Assembly (NCBI GenBank): GCA_037951165.1
Contig: JBBDHG010000006.1
Location: 2,374,501 to 2,438,500 of the forward strand
Direction: 5' to 3'
DNA: 64,000 nucleotides
Origin: Lophius americanus
Lineage: Eukaryota > Chordata > Actinopteri > Lophiiformes > Lophiidae
Numbering within the stretch: the first letter of the stretch is position 1; the number at the start of each line of letters is the position of its first letter. This document shows positions 1-11,639 of the stretch, in pieces. Under the pieces are notes generated by a model. That model made no database searches and was not told the origin of the DNA. It saw nothing but the letters and a program-made list of their open reading frames with translations. A program made the translations under genes and the position numbers.

Positions 1-548
1 GAGTTGTCCAAAGTGCTGCAAAGTCAATTAAATGCATAGGTACAAGATAAAAACACAATGTTTACTTCAAAGGAAAGCAGTAAGACCACAATAATAAATG
101 TCCTACACTCATCCTGGATTAAAAGACAAGGAATAAAGATTAGTTTCAAGGCAGGATTTAAAAACAGACAGCGTGGTGGCCAACCTGACATGATGTATAT
201 GACTTTAAGGAACTGAAAAGTTTCTTTTTACCGAATAATCACAACTGTGGCCAAAAAAGTGTTTAAAGAGCAAACAGACATGACTCTTTATTAATGTCAA
301 TAATATTATAGTGTTGTTTTGCATCTGTTGCAGTCTGGACGCTGAAGGGAGAGGAAACTGGAGTTGTTTGTTCGCCGCTTTTCCATCAGAGTTCTACAGC
401 CTGCAATACAATAAACCGACAACCGAAAACCTTTATTGATGCTCACTGGCAAACCTTTTGGATTTATATCCATATTTGTTATTCTGTAGTTGTGTTTGTA
501 TTTGTACGAATTCTACCGAGTCTGGTGACGGTCTGAGGTTCGCACCGT
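1..548. other. Unit 1 left flank (3' flank of the array unit)
   Basis: Positions 1-248 are repeated at 14037, 31046 and 39862, so this is the conserved left edge of a unit. Positions 249-548 recur only in unit 2 and are absent from units 3 and 4, which join directly to the equivalent of about 7312. No gene is visible. Confidence 0.7.
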
Positions 549-2208
549 CGCGTCTCAGATGCGTCATCAGAACGCTGTCACTCTTCCCACTAGTGGCACT
601 GGAGTTTCCTCCATAAAGTTACTCACTGTGCGGGTTAGAAAACATGGAGTGGATTTCAGTCTTTTTCGGCCAATACAGAGACTCACTGTTCCATATAGTA
701 TTAAAATCGAACTCTTTAATTCACAATCTCTCACAAACAAATCCTGCCTCATACATGACCACATTCTAAATCATGCCTCATACATGACCACATTCTGGAG
801 AAGTGCCTGGACGTTATGTGCCTTACAGAAACCTCACAACAACCAGATGATTTTTCTGTCCTGAATGAGACCTGTCCCGCCGGTTACTGTTACCTCCAGA
901 AAGACCGCAGCACTGGTCGTGGTGGTGGTCTGTCTGTCACTCTACCGCAGTGATTTGGACTTGTCTCCACTGCCTTTGCCAGAGATCTCGTCTTTTGAAT
1001 GCCTGGCATTTAATTGTAAACCCCGTTTCTCCATGACCATACTTCTAATCTACCGACCACCCAAACAAAACCCAGCCTTCATCTCTGAGATGTACAATCT
1101 TTTGTCGACATTTCAAACAACTTTTGTCAATATTTTAGTACTTGGAGATATGAACATTCGTGTCGACTCCCCTGCATGTCGTTTTGCTTCCGAATTTCTC
1201 CAACTACTGGATTGTTTTAATCTCAGGCAACTTGTCGATGTCCCCACCCACACCATGGGGCACACTCTGGATCTAGTCATCACTGCCTCTGCTCCTCTCA
1301 GCAATCTTCTTGTGTACGATCTGGGTGTGTCCGACCACAAGGCCGTTGCCATGGAATTGTCACTTGTGTCCCCCTCACTAAGCCCAAACGTCAAATCTAC
1401 TTCAGGAATTTGAAAAAGATCAACCCAGAAACCATGACAGTCGACCTCCAGCATCTTCTTTCTGCCAACTTTGTATCAGCCAATGACTCAGTAGATTTCT
1501 ACAATAACTCCCTGAGTAGCATCCTGGATCGTCACGCCCCTGTAAAAACTAGAACAGTCACCTTCTCCCGCTCAGCCCCCTGGTTCACCAGCGAGCTACG
1601 GGAAATGAAGGCAGCTGGGTGTGTCCTTGAGCGGCGTTTCAAGGCTTGAGGTCTTACTGTCCAAAAGCTAGCCTTTCGGGAACACCAAAAGGCCTACTCA
1701 CAGTCCCTTAGAGAGGCTCGGTCACTGTTTTACTCCAACATCATCAAAACCAGTCCTGGAAATTCTAAGCAGCTGTTTACCACTATCAATCATCTTCTTA
1801 AACCACAAACTCCCCCACTTACAGAAATTACAGAAGAGCACTGTAATAATTTCATGGCTTTCTTCAAATCGAAAATTGACTCAATCCGTTCTGTCCTTTC
1901 TGGTTCCTCCACTCTACCTATCCAGTCTGCTTACTCACAGTTGGAGATCTCCCAGCCTCTAAAGTCTTTCCCAGAAATCTCACAGTAGCAGGTTGAGGTT
2001 ATCATCAGGACAATGAAGCCCTCCACCTGTGCCCTCGACCCCTTTCCTACAGCCCTAGTGAAAACTAACATCTCTTCCATCAGTTCCCTGATCACCGCTG
2101 TAATAAATCTAATTGCCGCCATAATCAGACCACTCCTCAAAAAACCTAGTCTTTATCCAGAAGTTTTGCTAATTACAGGCCCATTTCAAAGCACCCATTG
2201 TTCTCCAA
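549..2208 (+). mobile_element. L2-clade LINE, 5' half, decayed
   Basis: Conceptual translation gives the endonuclease part (LIYRPPKQNP, LGDMNIRVDSP, SDHKAVAMELS) and the start of the reverse transcriptase region, interrupted by stops and frameshifts. It is closely related to the L2 copies at 27245-30131 and 41223-44535. It ends abruptly inside the RT region, where it is joined to another LINE. Confidence 0.8.
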
Positions 2209-2636
2209 AGTACTCCGAGAGTATGGAGTGGATGGCCCACTGCTACGGGCCGTCCAATCTCTGTACTGTCGGAGTCAGAGTCTGGTTCGCATTGCCGGCA
2301 ATAAGTCAGATTTCCAGTTGTGGTTGGACTCCGCCCTTTGTCACCGATTCTGTTCTTAATTTTAATGGAAAGAATTTCTAGGCGCAGCCAAGTGGTGGAG
2401 GGTCTCGAGCTCGGTGTACAAGCGGCGGAAATTAGTTTTCTCCTCAGGGTGGCTGGGTTCAGCCTTAGAGATAGGGTGAGGAGCTCAGACGTTCGGGAGA
2501 GGCACAAAGTAGACCCGCTGCTCCTCTGCATCGAGAGGAGTCAGTTGAGGTGGTTCAGGCATCCAGTCAGGATGCCCCCCGTACGCTTCCCTGGGGAGGT
2601 GTTTCGTGCATGTCCATCTGGGGGGAGACCCCGGGG

Positions 2637-2637
<1 letters not shown>
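2209..2637 (+). mobile_element. LINE-X 3' half, first part (split by Rex1)
   Basis: Homologous to 46529-47405: motifs GVDGPLLRAVQSLYCRSQSLV, then the C-terminal region AAEISFLLRVAGFSLRDRVRS and LRWFRHPVRMPP. This is a teleost non-LTR retrotransposon whose clade I cannot assign. It resumes at about 5711 beyond the inserted Rex1. Confidence 0.75.
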
Positions 2638-2673
<36 letters not shown>

Positions 2674-5600
2674 TGCAAATTGCAATTTTACAGCAGCAGA
2701 GCATGTTACAGAGTAAGAATAACACAGAGTAAGAATAACACAGAGTAAGAATAACATTGTGTTATGTGCAATTAAAATAAATTAAAATAAATTAAATTAA
2801 AATTAAACGTTATGTGCAATTAAAATAAATTAAATTAAAAGGTAGGTGTGTGTGTAAGTGTGTGTGTAGTTGTGTAGGTGTGTGTGTGTTGCTAACAGTG
2901 CTGGTTGTGGAGTCTGACTGCTGCAGGAAGGAACGATCGGCGATATCGCTCCTTCACACACTTGGGGTGAAGGAGCCTGTCGCTGAAGGAGCTCTCCAGT
3001 GCAGAGATGGTTTCCTGCATGGGGTGGGAGACGTTGTCCCGGAGAGATGACAGCTTGGCCATCATTCTCCTGTCTCCCACCTCCTGCACCGAGTCCAGAG
3101 GACATCCCAGGACCGAACTGGCCTTCCTGATTAGTTTGTCCATTTTCCTCCTGTCAGCAGCTGAGATGCTGCTGCCCCAGCAGACCACTCCATAAAAAAT
3201 GGCTGAGGCGACTGCAGAGTCAAAGAAGGTCTTCAGGAGCGCCCCCTGCACTCCAAAAGACCTCAGTCTCCTCAGCAGATACAGTCGGCTCTGACCCCTT
3301 TTACAGAGTGCCGTTGAGTTGTGAGTCCAGTCCAGTTTGTTGTTCAGGTGAACACCAAGGTACTTGTAGGACGTGACAATCTCAACGTCCATTCCCTGGA
3401 TGTTCACCGGTGTGTCGGGGGGTGTGTGCCTTCGGAAGTCCACCACCAGTTCCTTGGTCTTACCCGCGTTGATCTGGAGGTGGTTCCACTGGCACCAGTG
3501 CGTGAAGTCCTGCGTCAGTCCTCTGTACTCCTTGTCATCCCCGTCTTTGATGAGACCGACAATTGCAGAGTCATCAGAGAACTTCTGCAGGTGACACGTG
3601 GGTGTGTTGTATGAGAAGTCTGCAGTGTAGAGGGTGAAGAGGAACGGTGCCAGGACCGTTCCCTGTGGGGCCCCCGTACTGCAGACAACCACGTCCGACA
3701 CACAGTCCCGAGTCCTCACATACTGGGGACGGTTGGTCAGGTAGTCCAGGATCCAGGATGCGAGGTGCTCATCCACTCCGGTCAGTTCCAGTTTGTCCCT
3801 CAGAAGCGTGGGCTGGATGGTGTTGAAAGCACTGGAGAAATCGAAGAATGTGATCCTCACGGTGCTTCCAGGCTTCTCCAGGTGAGAGAGAGCTCGGTGA
3901 AGAAGGAAGATGATGGCGTCGTCCACCCCGGTCTTAGACTGGTAGGCGAACTGAAGGGGGTCCATCGACAGGCTGACCACCGGGCGGAGATGACCAAGGA
4001 CCAGTCGCTCTAGAGTCTTCATCAGGTGGGATGTTAATGCCACCGACCTGTAGCTGTTGAAGTCCTTCGGGTGCGGCGTCTTGGGGACAGGTACCACACA
4101 GGAGGTTTTCCACAGGAGTGGTACCTTCCCCAGCTTCAGGCTCAAATTGAAGACGTGCTTCAAAATCCCACACAGCTGGTCTGCGCAGGTCTTAAGGAGC
4201 CTGGAGCTGATGCCGTCCGGGCCCGTGGCCTTCCTCACCTTGATCTTCCTTAGCTGATTCCTCACCTGGAGTGTTGTGAGGGACAGACTGGTGCAGGGGG
4301 GCTGTGTGTTGGGGGGGTTGGATGGTGGGGTGGTGATAGCTAGGAGGGGGGGCAGGCTGTTAGGTAGAGCAGGGGGATGTGGCTGGGAGTTCTTTGTAGT
4401 GGGAGAGGAGGTGGGGGAGGGGTAGTGCACTGAGGGGGGTGATTGGAGTCCCTGCTGTGGGAGTCGGGCTGGAGAATTGAGGGCAGATGACTGGTCGAAC
4501 CGGTTAAAAAACTGGTTCAGGTTATCTGCCCACTGTTGGTCCCCTGCAGCTTGGGAGTTTGGCCCTTTGAAGCCTGAGATGGTTTTCAGGCTTCTCCAAA
4601 CACCACTGATGTTGTTCTGCTGCAGCTGGTCCTCCATCTTCTTCCTGTAGGAGTTCTTCCCCTCTCTGATCTTCCTCCTCAGTTCCTTCTGCACAACCTT
4701 CAGCTCCTCCTTGTTGCCTGACCTAAAGGTCCTCTTCTTCTCCTTTAGGAGGACCTTTGTGTCCGGACTAATCCAAGGTTTGTTGTTCGAGAAACACCGT
4801 ACAGTCCTGGTGGGTACGGTGTTCTCCTCACAGAAGTTGATGTAGTCCGTGATGCAGTCGGTAAGGTTGTCGATGTCCTCCCCGTGAGAGTCACAGAATT
4901 GTTCCCACACGGTTGTGTCAAAACAGTCCTTCAGAGCCTCTTCAGTCTCTTGGGACCATTTCCGCACTGTGCGGGTCACGGCTGGTTGCCTGTGTACGAT
5001 GGGTTTGTACACTGGCTGGAGACGAACCAGATTGTGGTCTGATCTTCCCAGGGGAGGGAGGGGTGATGAGGTGTATGCCTCCTTGGTGTTGGCATAAAAC
5101 AAGTCCAGTGTCCTATTTTCCCTGGTACAGCATGTGATATACTGTGTGAAAGTGGGCAGTGTGGAGGATGGGGGGGCATGGTTAAAGTCACCTGAGATCA
5201 GGAGGAGAGCCTGTGGGTGCTGTGTCTGCAGCCTGCTAGTCACCGAGTTGATGACGTCACACGCAGCGTCGCCGTTGGCAATGGGGGGAATGTACGCTGC
5301 TATCGCGATAACATGCGAGATCTCCCGCGGTAGGTAGTTCGGCCTCATGCCAACGGCTAACAGCTCGATGTCCTTACAGCAGTGTTGCTCTTTAATAGTG
5401 ATGTGACAGCGTGGTCAGCCATGTTTCCGTGAACACCATGAAGCTGCACTCCCGATATACATGCTGGTGCCGCGTGAGCGCCGCTAACTCGTCCATCTTA
5501 TTGGGGAGAGATCTCACGTTCCCCATTATTACAGATGGAACGGCAGGTCTATAGCGTCTCCTCCTCGCGCGACGCTGTAATCCAGCGCGTATCCCCCGTC

Positions 5601-5710
5601 TACTCCTCTTCAGTTCGGAGGAAACCTCGGGCCTCTCCTCGGGCAGCACCGCAGTGCTACGTAGCGCCAACAGCTGATCCCTACTGTAAACAATGGGCGC
5701 GTGGCTGAAG
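2638..5710 (-). mobile_element. Rex1/Babar-type LINE, nested, inactivated
   Basis: The minus strand encodes a long open stretch (5348-2892) with an endonuclease part (LLISGDFNHAP, LGRSDHNL) and a reverse transcriptase with FFDFSSAFNTIQP, STGAPQGTVLAP and the catalytic FSDDSA box. The 3' end lies at about 2638 with a (GATA)n tail on the plus strand, typical of Rex1. About 125 bp of the endonuclease are missing near 5398 compared with the unit 2 copy, breaking the frame. The insertion lies inside LINE-X. Confidence 0.85.
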
Positions 5711-5890
5711 ACCAAGGACCCGCTTGAGAGATCACATCTCTCGGCTGGCGTGGGACCGCCTCGGTATCCTCCTAGAGGAGTCGGTGGATTTGGCCGGGGA
5801 GATGAAAGTCTGGGCTTCCCTGATGAAACTGCTGCCCCCGCGACCCGGACCCGGATAAGCGGAGGATAACGAGACGAGATGAGATAGAGG
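5711..5890 (+). mobile_element. LINE-X 3' end after the Rex1 insertion
   Basis: Continues the LINE-X C-terminus (ERSHLSAGVGPPR region, corresponding to 47410-47565) and ends with GACCCGGACCCGGATAAGCG and a GAGATGAGAT-like tail. The flank after it is shared with units 2 and 5. Confidence 0.7.
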
Positions 5891-5969
5891 AATTATCTTT
5901 TTTTGCAATCATCCTTTTGACTGCATTAGTTTTACAGGCTTTCTGCGCTAGTATATTAGCAATAAGAAC

Positions 5970-6115
5970 TCGCTGGAGGGATTATATATCTCATCTTGCC
6001 TGGGTATCCTGTGCTGGAAAGTGTAGCTGTGGAGAGGGATATCTGTAAATCTCCTCTTAGCCTGCTGCCACCACGACCCAGCCCCGGATAAGCGGTAGAA
6101 AACGGATGGATGGGT
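5970..6115 (+). mobile_element. Second LINE-X-like tail fragment
   Basis: A diverged copy of the same LINE 3' terminus: CTCGCTGGAGGGATTATATA, then CCCCGGATAAGCGG and GGATGGATGGG. It is also present at 20095-20250 and 47650-47805, so it predates the unit duplications. Confidence 0.6.
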
Positions 6116-6389
6116 GGTACCGAATTTATCCAATATTAACTGAAAGTCATGAAGTTAAATTACTTTTATTTTGTGATACCTGGATAAAATGACTGATTAC
6201 ATTTTTTAAGAAGTAGCTGGAAACTGTATCAGATTACATTTGTAACGCTCCCAAACCAGTTTGTCAGTATAAAAAAGGTTTTAATTAATTTGAGCTGACA
6301 AGTATGAGAACATGCAGTTGGTCAAGTACGATTCTTTTGAGGATATATTTTCACCTGAAGCATGTTACATCGAAAGGGGGGGCTTTTGG

Positions 6390-7310
6390 GGCTTTTCGGG
6401 GCTATACCCTCGCCACCGCAGATCCTTCATGTTAAAGCGATAACTCAAAAGTTATTTCATGGATTATTTTCAAATTTAATACCACAGAGTCTTTAGTGTG
6501 AGAAAGAACTGCATTGATTTTGGAAAAGGTCAGTTCTATATTTCAGACACTAGGGGGAGCTTTATCTCCGATTATCTGCAAAACTTCTGGGGCCATTCAC
6601 TCAAAACCGTTGTTCTGATTTAGTCTAAATCTGGTGCGTATGAATCGATCTGAGGAGAACTTTCTTGTGTACATTGTGTTTACTTAATAATTTATATTTT
6701 ACTTAGGGGGAAATTATTATTATTTTTTTAACCAAAAACACTGTTTTCTGAACATAATTCCTAACAATTGATTCCATGTCGTTTGGTGCCATACATGGAA
6801 ATGAGGAGATCTGTCTTGTGTATATTTAATACATATATATCCATTTATAATTTATACATGTTTTAGACTAATAATTCATATTTCACTGACTTTGGGCAGT
6901 TTTTTCCTAAATATACTGTGGAAATAACATATTTAAATTGAGGAGGTCAGTCTGGAGGATTGCTTGTACAACGAAGAGAAGTGACAGTTTGGATATTTCC
7001 TGTCACTTGGGCATATATATACAGGAATGATATATGCAATGTTTCTTTCTACTATTTCCGCCTGCTATCAACCATGACCAAAACATATGATGAATAGTAA
7101 TTCATTTAACTACATATTTATGTAGGATTTATATCTATGTTGGATTCCCTTTCCTGCTATATCCCATCATCCTCTGGGTGAATGTACTATTGTTTTCACA
7201 CAGGATGTTATGATAAGGACTTATGATAGAACGAGTTTGCGTTCACACCAAAGGTTAGAAACTCATGAATATACTTGAACGATATACAAGTTTTGTTTAA
7301 CTTTTTCACT
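6390..7310. repeat. Dispersed repeat in the unit 3' flank (unit 1 copy)
   Basis: Contains CTATACCCTCGCC and CACTAGGGGGAGCTTTATC followed by TCTGATTTAGTC. The same blocks occur in units 2 and 5 and, inverted and diverged, at 59990-60420 outside the array. Family unknown; no coding potential is seen. Confidence 0.5.
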
Positions 7311-7563
7311 CTGTAATCAACCATGACCAAAGAAGACAGCCAAACTACTGCTTTGTATTTGTTGTATGAATCTCAAATACGTCTGAAAGCCAAAAGTTTC
7401 CATTTCTGAAATCATGCAAACATCTCCAACATGCTTCCTCACTCCACATCAACATCCTTTGAGGACCTGTCTGACGTTTCAAGAGGCTCAACACTGACAG
7501 GCTTTGACTTTGTACGAAACCGGGTGTGTGAACGCAGCTTAAATCTCCAGTGTGAGTGCTGCG
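7311..7563. other. Conserved 3' flank next to gene 1
   Basis: Present with high similarity in all five units (21440, 31300, 40115, 49510). It contains a minus-strand open stretch beginning MLMWSEEACWRC in several units. With no splice context or known domain, I read it as transcript 3' flank rather than a gene. Confidence 0.5.
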
Positions 7564-7569
7564 TTTATT
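7564..7569 (-). terminator. Gene 1 poly(A) signal AATAAA
   Basis: A perfect AATAAA on the minus strand about 40 bp after the gene 1 stop. It is conserved in the aligned position in all five units, so it is a plausible 3'-end signal. Confidence 0.55.
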
Positions 7570-7609
7570 TGACCCATTCTCCACATGGCTGATTCTGGCT
7601 AAAAGTCAT

Positions 7610-7809
7610 TCAGAGAAAAAACAAAGAATTGCAAAAAGCAAAAAATGTGTTGCGACCATTGTTACATCGAAGTGTTGCCTCTCCCTCCATTTCATACTCA
7701 TGACGGCACCTATAAGTTGCTTCAGAACTAATCACATATTTGTTCCGATATGGAGGCAGAAGAACTGAATTATTAAATTCATTTGGGGGATCACAATTAC
7801 CCTTCAGAG
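7610..7809 (-). CDS. Gene 1 terminal exon: CCP12-type module with altered end
   Basis: 200 bp including the stop at 7610-7612. The module begins ALKGNCDPPNEF and is normal through the third Cys (TLRC). A deletion of about 131 bp relative to genes 3 and 5 then replaces the usual GEWERIITC end with NNGRNTFFAFC, followed by NSLFFL and a stop. The Trp is lost, but a Cys falls exactly eleven residues after the third Cys, as in the intact module. Confidence 0.7.
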
Positions 7810-10480
7810 CTGTAAGGTCAAGTAAACTTCTGGACATTTCAGTCTTATTTCAGTGAACGAAAACCAAATGTATTCTTATTTTAATCAAAGAAAAGTATTG
7901 ATCTCAGGTTTATCTCTTTAAAATAAAATAAAAATATTTCAGTTAATCAAGTGTAGCCAAAATTCACTGAGTTGTTTTATTCTACTTTTACATCAGATTC
8001 AACTGATCATTATCTATGATACAGATTGATGTTTGCATAAAGTGTCTGGTGTTATGATGTCAATCTAAGGAATGATTTGCATATTTATTTTGAACCCCCT
8101 CCAACTTCAAATCCTGAGTCTAGACAATCTTAAACCTGAGGCAACAATGACTGAGTTTCAAATCCATGAAGATTTTTTTTTTGTGTTTCCAACAAAGGCC
8201 TTAACCAAGTCCGTAGATTGACAACAAAGTTGAATGTGAGAGAAAAATGTCATGAAAAAAGGTTCAAATGGGCCAGAAGTCAATAGGATGGGTTGAGTGA
8301 CGATGTGGAAGGGAGAACAATCGTATTAGGCTGATCTGTGTATGCGGACAGATATTTTGTTGAATTGGTGACTTTACAAGAAAGCAGTAGCTGTGTTCCC
8401 TGACCTGGTTCATAATGTATGTCTCATAATATTTCTGTGTTATACCTTTGCATACTGGTCTGATGCTCCACTCGCCATCATCCTTACATGTAGTGTCTAC
8501 TGTGGTGTCCTGTTTACGGAAAATCCAGAACCGCTCCTCACAAATGACTCGTAGTGTCTCACCAGGGTGAAACACACTTTTGTATGCAGGTTCATACGTG
8601 GTTCCTTCCACTGGAGGCAGAGTCACTGTGCAAACTATGACTGCAATTGTTGGGGTATAAAACAAACATCATCCGTTTTTTTGTCGTAACAAAACAAACT
8701 GAAGCACCATGACATCCATCCAGCAAGCAGAGAGATTTATTAGTCAGTTTGATGGAACCAATAAATGAAGTTATTCATTTTAAACTCACCATCACACATA
8801 GGTGTGGGGGTCCACTCTGCTCTGCTGCCAATTTTTGTACATTTTGAAGGCCTAGCTTCAGTTCGTATATATCCAGAATTGCACGCATAGTGGAGGATTT
8901 CATTTTCCCTGTACTGGACTGAATGTCCAAGAGGATGACCATTTTCAATAATGGGTGGAGAACATTTTATTTCTGTTGAAGAATGAATGCAAGGATGACA
9001 GATTATTTTCATGACACACCATAGTACAGGATTAAATTCAAAGATAAAGACCATGAATGACAAGAATACAGAAAAACTATTGATCCAATTCGTGAGAAAC
9101 ATGGTGAAGTGGGCAGATTGGAATCACAATGCTAAAACAACCTTTGTGTTGAATGCCAGATTACTCACACATAACTGATACAATTACTGACTCTGAAGAT
9201 AAATAATTTTGCCTGTGATGCAAAAAGTTCAGGTGGAGAAAATATTACGAGGTTATAGAGGTAGTTTGTGCTAAAAATAACAAACCCCAGAAACATTAAA
9301 AAACCTTGCTGAACAGTGGCAAATTAAATATTATTTATTGTGGAATATAACAGCTTCGGCTTCAAGCCAGTGTGACGTCTGAGCCCCGAAGGTTAAAGTA
9401 GTGCAATATTAATGTTGTATCTACAAATATAAAACTTGATTTTTTTACATTAATTTCTAGAATATTAATATCAGTTATTGTGTTGTGTGTTTCCACACAC
9501 TTTTTGCATTCCTCTCATTTAATCCTTTATTTTGCAAAAGCTTTTACATGAATCATCATTTAATTTGGGGTATTTTGCTTTACCATTGCACAGTGGAGTT
9601 GGTCCACTCCACAGCCCTTTTTCATTGCAATAGATCTCTGATGAGCCATCAAGGATTTCCCTGCTGGATTTGCAGCTGAATTGAACTACATTCCCATAGG
9701 TTGCTTCAAATACGTCTCCGTTCACTTGGATGTTATTGGCCAGGGTGAGAGCGGGGCACCCAATGGCTGAAAGGAAACAATTGAATAGAAAATAATATCC
9801 AAATATCAACTGATGAGCAGCGCAAAAACACTAAAAACAATTCTGAGATAAGGAATATAAATACAAAATGGGCCTAGGTGTCAGGTATTGGAACAGAGCA
9901 ATCAAAGGAACACAGACAGCAATAGTCAAATTGTGACGTCATTACTCCAAACTGCTATTTCTTGTACTTTATTTAAATGTTGCGAAAACACGTAACACAA
10001 GTCATCAGAATGTCATCACCTCTAGGATATGCTAAAAAATACTTCAGGGAAAAATTTCATACAAATCTGTCCTGAAGTCTTTCTGTAATCTATATGAAAT
10101 AGACAGACAAACAAATCTGACAAACACATTTTTTATTTTAGCACAAGTGCACACGCACACGCACACGCGTTCAGTGGTTCTGCAGATTTATGTTTTTTTA
10201 AAATCATAATATTGACTGTTGAAAACTGTTAAAAATAAAAATGAATGTGATTCTGAAACAATCTACATTCTAAATGTATTTAGTTATAAAAATCGATGTG
10301 TGTGCGTACACTACTGAAACATGTGTTATGTTAGTATAATGAGTTATCATCTAAGATGTTAGGATATTGTTTGAATCAATGTATAAAGAAAAATAAACTG
10401 GATCTCATAAATAATACTTTAAAAAATGAAAACAATGTAACTGTTACTGATTTACCTGTCATTTTTGATTCATAATAATG

Positions 10481-10549
<69 letters not shown>

Positions 10550-11526
10550 TCATATCAACCCTATCTTGAATATAAAGTTATGTTTCAGTATTGAAATTTT
10601 TTTAGGAGAGGAGAAATATGAGAAAACCACCGGAACCTATGATGAGATATGATATATTAACTTTACATTTACTGAAAATGTGTAATTGGATATTATACAA
10701 CATAAACACACACAAAATGTTTTGAAGGAAAAAACATCTTTTGTCCAGATGTTTCGAACTCTGATTTTGCAAAAAATTTGGTAGAAAGCTCATATAACAA
10801 AATTTCTGACCATTTTATATGTTTTAAAGTGTATTTTTTTTTTTTTTTTTTTTTATTACAGTTTTACAGTTTTTATTTGGAAGGCAATCATTCTCAAATT
10901 TCATGTCGATGCCTTGTCTCTTATTTAAAGAACTGTTAATCTATAAGTCAAAGTAAACACGTTCAGGGAGGGTAGAATATACATGGTATGTCATTTTACT
11001 ACTTGTGATATACTTTGATATATTATAAAGTCGCCAGTAATAAGAATAATCAATGGATACATTTTTGGCAATATGCACTCATTCAACTATTTTGTTTCCA
11101 TGTAACAGAATATATTCTTATAAAGGATTGTATCATGGAAATGATGTACACTACCAGGGCACAATATTTATTTTCAGTAAACAGAACTTACGTTCACATT
11201 TGTTTCCACTAGACCACCAGTTTCCCTCAACACACATCAGTTGGAAACTGCCCCAGTAGCCAACCTTGCAGCCCACTGTCACTTTTTTTCCTGCCGGGTA
11301 GCTGGTCTCCATAGTGCTTGTATCCAAATTGCCATCATACTGGGGGCCATCTATGAATTGCTCAAGCGTACAGTCTGTTGGACAGCAGGGAACAACACCA
11401 CTTTAAATCCCACGACAAAATATTCAGCAGCAAATGAAAGGAATGAAATGTCTTACCTTGACTTTTCACATAGGTCAGAGTATGCATCCACATGAAGAGG
11501 ATAGAGGCTCGGGTTATCGTATTCAT
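7610..11526 (-). CDS. Gene 1: short factor H-related (CCP/sushi) protein, 6 exons, about 337 aa
   Basis: A six-exon model on the minus strand: 11457-11526, 11192-11374, 9584-9766, 8790-8972, 8446-8640 and 7610-7809. Every junction is phase 1 with AG/GT ends, and the exons sum to 1014 bp with no internal stop. The product starts with a signal peptide (residues 1-23), followed by five CCP modules at about 24-84, 85-145, 146-206, 207-271 and 272-337. The first four have the canonical four Cys and a Trp near the end. Modules 2-4 match CCP3, CCP4 and CCP5 of gene 5 almost residue for residue. The first module is much more diverged, and the last has a deletion-altered C-terminus. Factor H-related proteins bind C3b and cell surfaces in plasma and modulate the alternative complement pathway; that role here is inferred from the family. 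The domain layout resembles short teleost CCP proteins. A pseudogene or unexpressed copy cannot be excluded. Confidence 0.75.
8446..8640 (-). CDS. Gene 1 exon 5: CCP5-type module
   Basis: 195 bp, from VICTVTLPPVEG to GEWSIRPVCKG, donor GTATAA. Four Cys and the terminal Trp are present. It differs from gene 5 at KSVFHPGET versus KNVFQPGET. Confidence 0.78.
8790..8972 (-). CDS. Gene 1 exon 4: CCP4-type module
   Basis: 183 bp, from EIKCSPPIIENGHPLG to WTPTPMCDG, acceptor TCAACAG and donor GTGAGT. I count one residue difference (T/I) from gene 5 CCP4. Confidence 0.78.
9584..9766 (-). CDS. Gene 1 exon 3: CCP3-type module
   Basis: 183 bp, from IGCPALTLANN to LWSGPTPLCNG, acceptor TTTCAG and donor GTAAAG. 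It differs from gene 5 CCP3 at only a couple of residues (I/L and N/K). Confidence 0.78.
9895..11191. repeat. Gene 1 intron with an AAT microsatellite
   Basis: Long intron between CCP1 and the CCP3-type exon. It holds an (AAT)n tract at about 10478-10545, a short CACACG run at 10150 and a T-rich run near 10838. Sequence similarity to gene 5 stops at about 9892 (58213 in gene 5), so the CCP2 exons of gene 5 have no counterpart here. Confidence 0.6.
11192..11374 (-). CDS. Gene 1 exon 2: CCP1
   Basis: 183 bp, phase 1 to 1, donor GTAAGT. The module runs from DCTLEQFIDGPQYD to WWSSGNKCE with four Cys and Trp before the last Cys. By eye, 33 of 61 residues match gene 5 CCP1, far less than for the distal exons. 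Confidence 0.78.
11457..11526 (-). CDS. Gene 1 exon 1: signal peptide
   Basis: The ATG lies at 11524-11526 with purines at -3 and -1. The exon encodes a hydrophobic leader (ITRASILFMWMHTLTYV) ending KSQ and then donor GTAAGA. It is 70 bp and ends in phase 1. It is closely similar to the leaders of genes 3 and 5. The upstream sequence also aligns with the 5' flank of gene 5, which supports this start. Confidence 0.8.
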
Positions 11527-11639
11527 CTTGCTCACCCTGACCCATCCAGCAGAAGTAGATAGTGGAAAAATCACTAATATACACGGAAAGGGCTGTAGAT
11601 TTCACCAACTAAAAGAGATTTCACAATGATACACAGTTT

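Noticed and set aside
3007..4257. Several plus-strand open stretches inside 2.9-4.3 kb and 17.0-18.5 kb
   Set aside because: They are antisense to the long Rex1 reverse transcriptase frame and have no domain of their own.
10478..10545. (AAT)n tract considered as a retroelement tail
   Set aside because: No element body is recognisable next to it; treated as a microsatellite.
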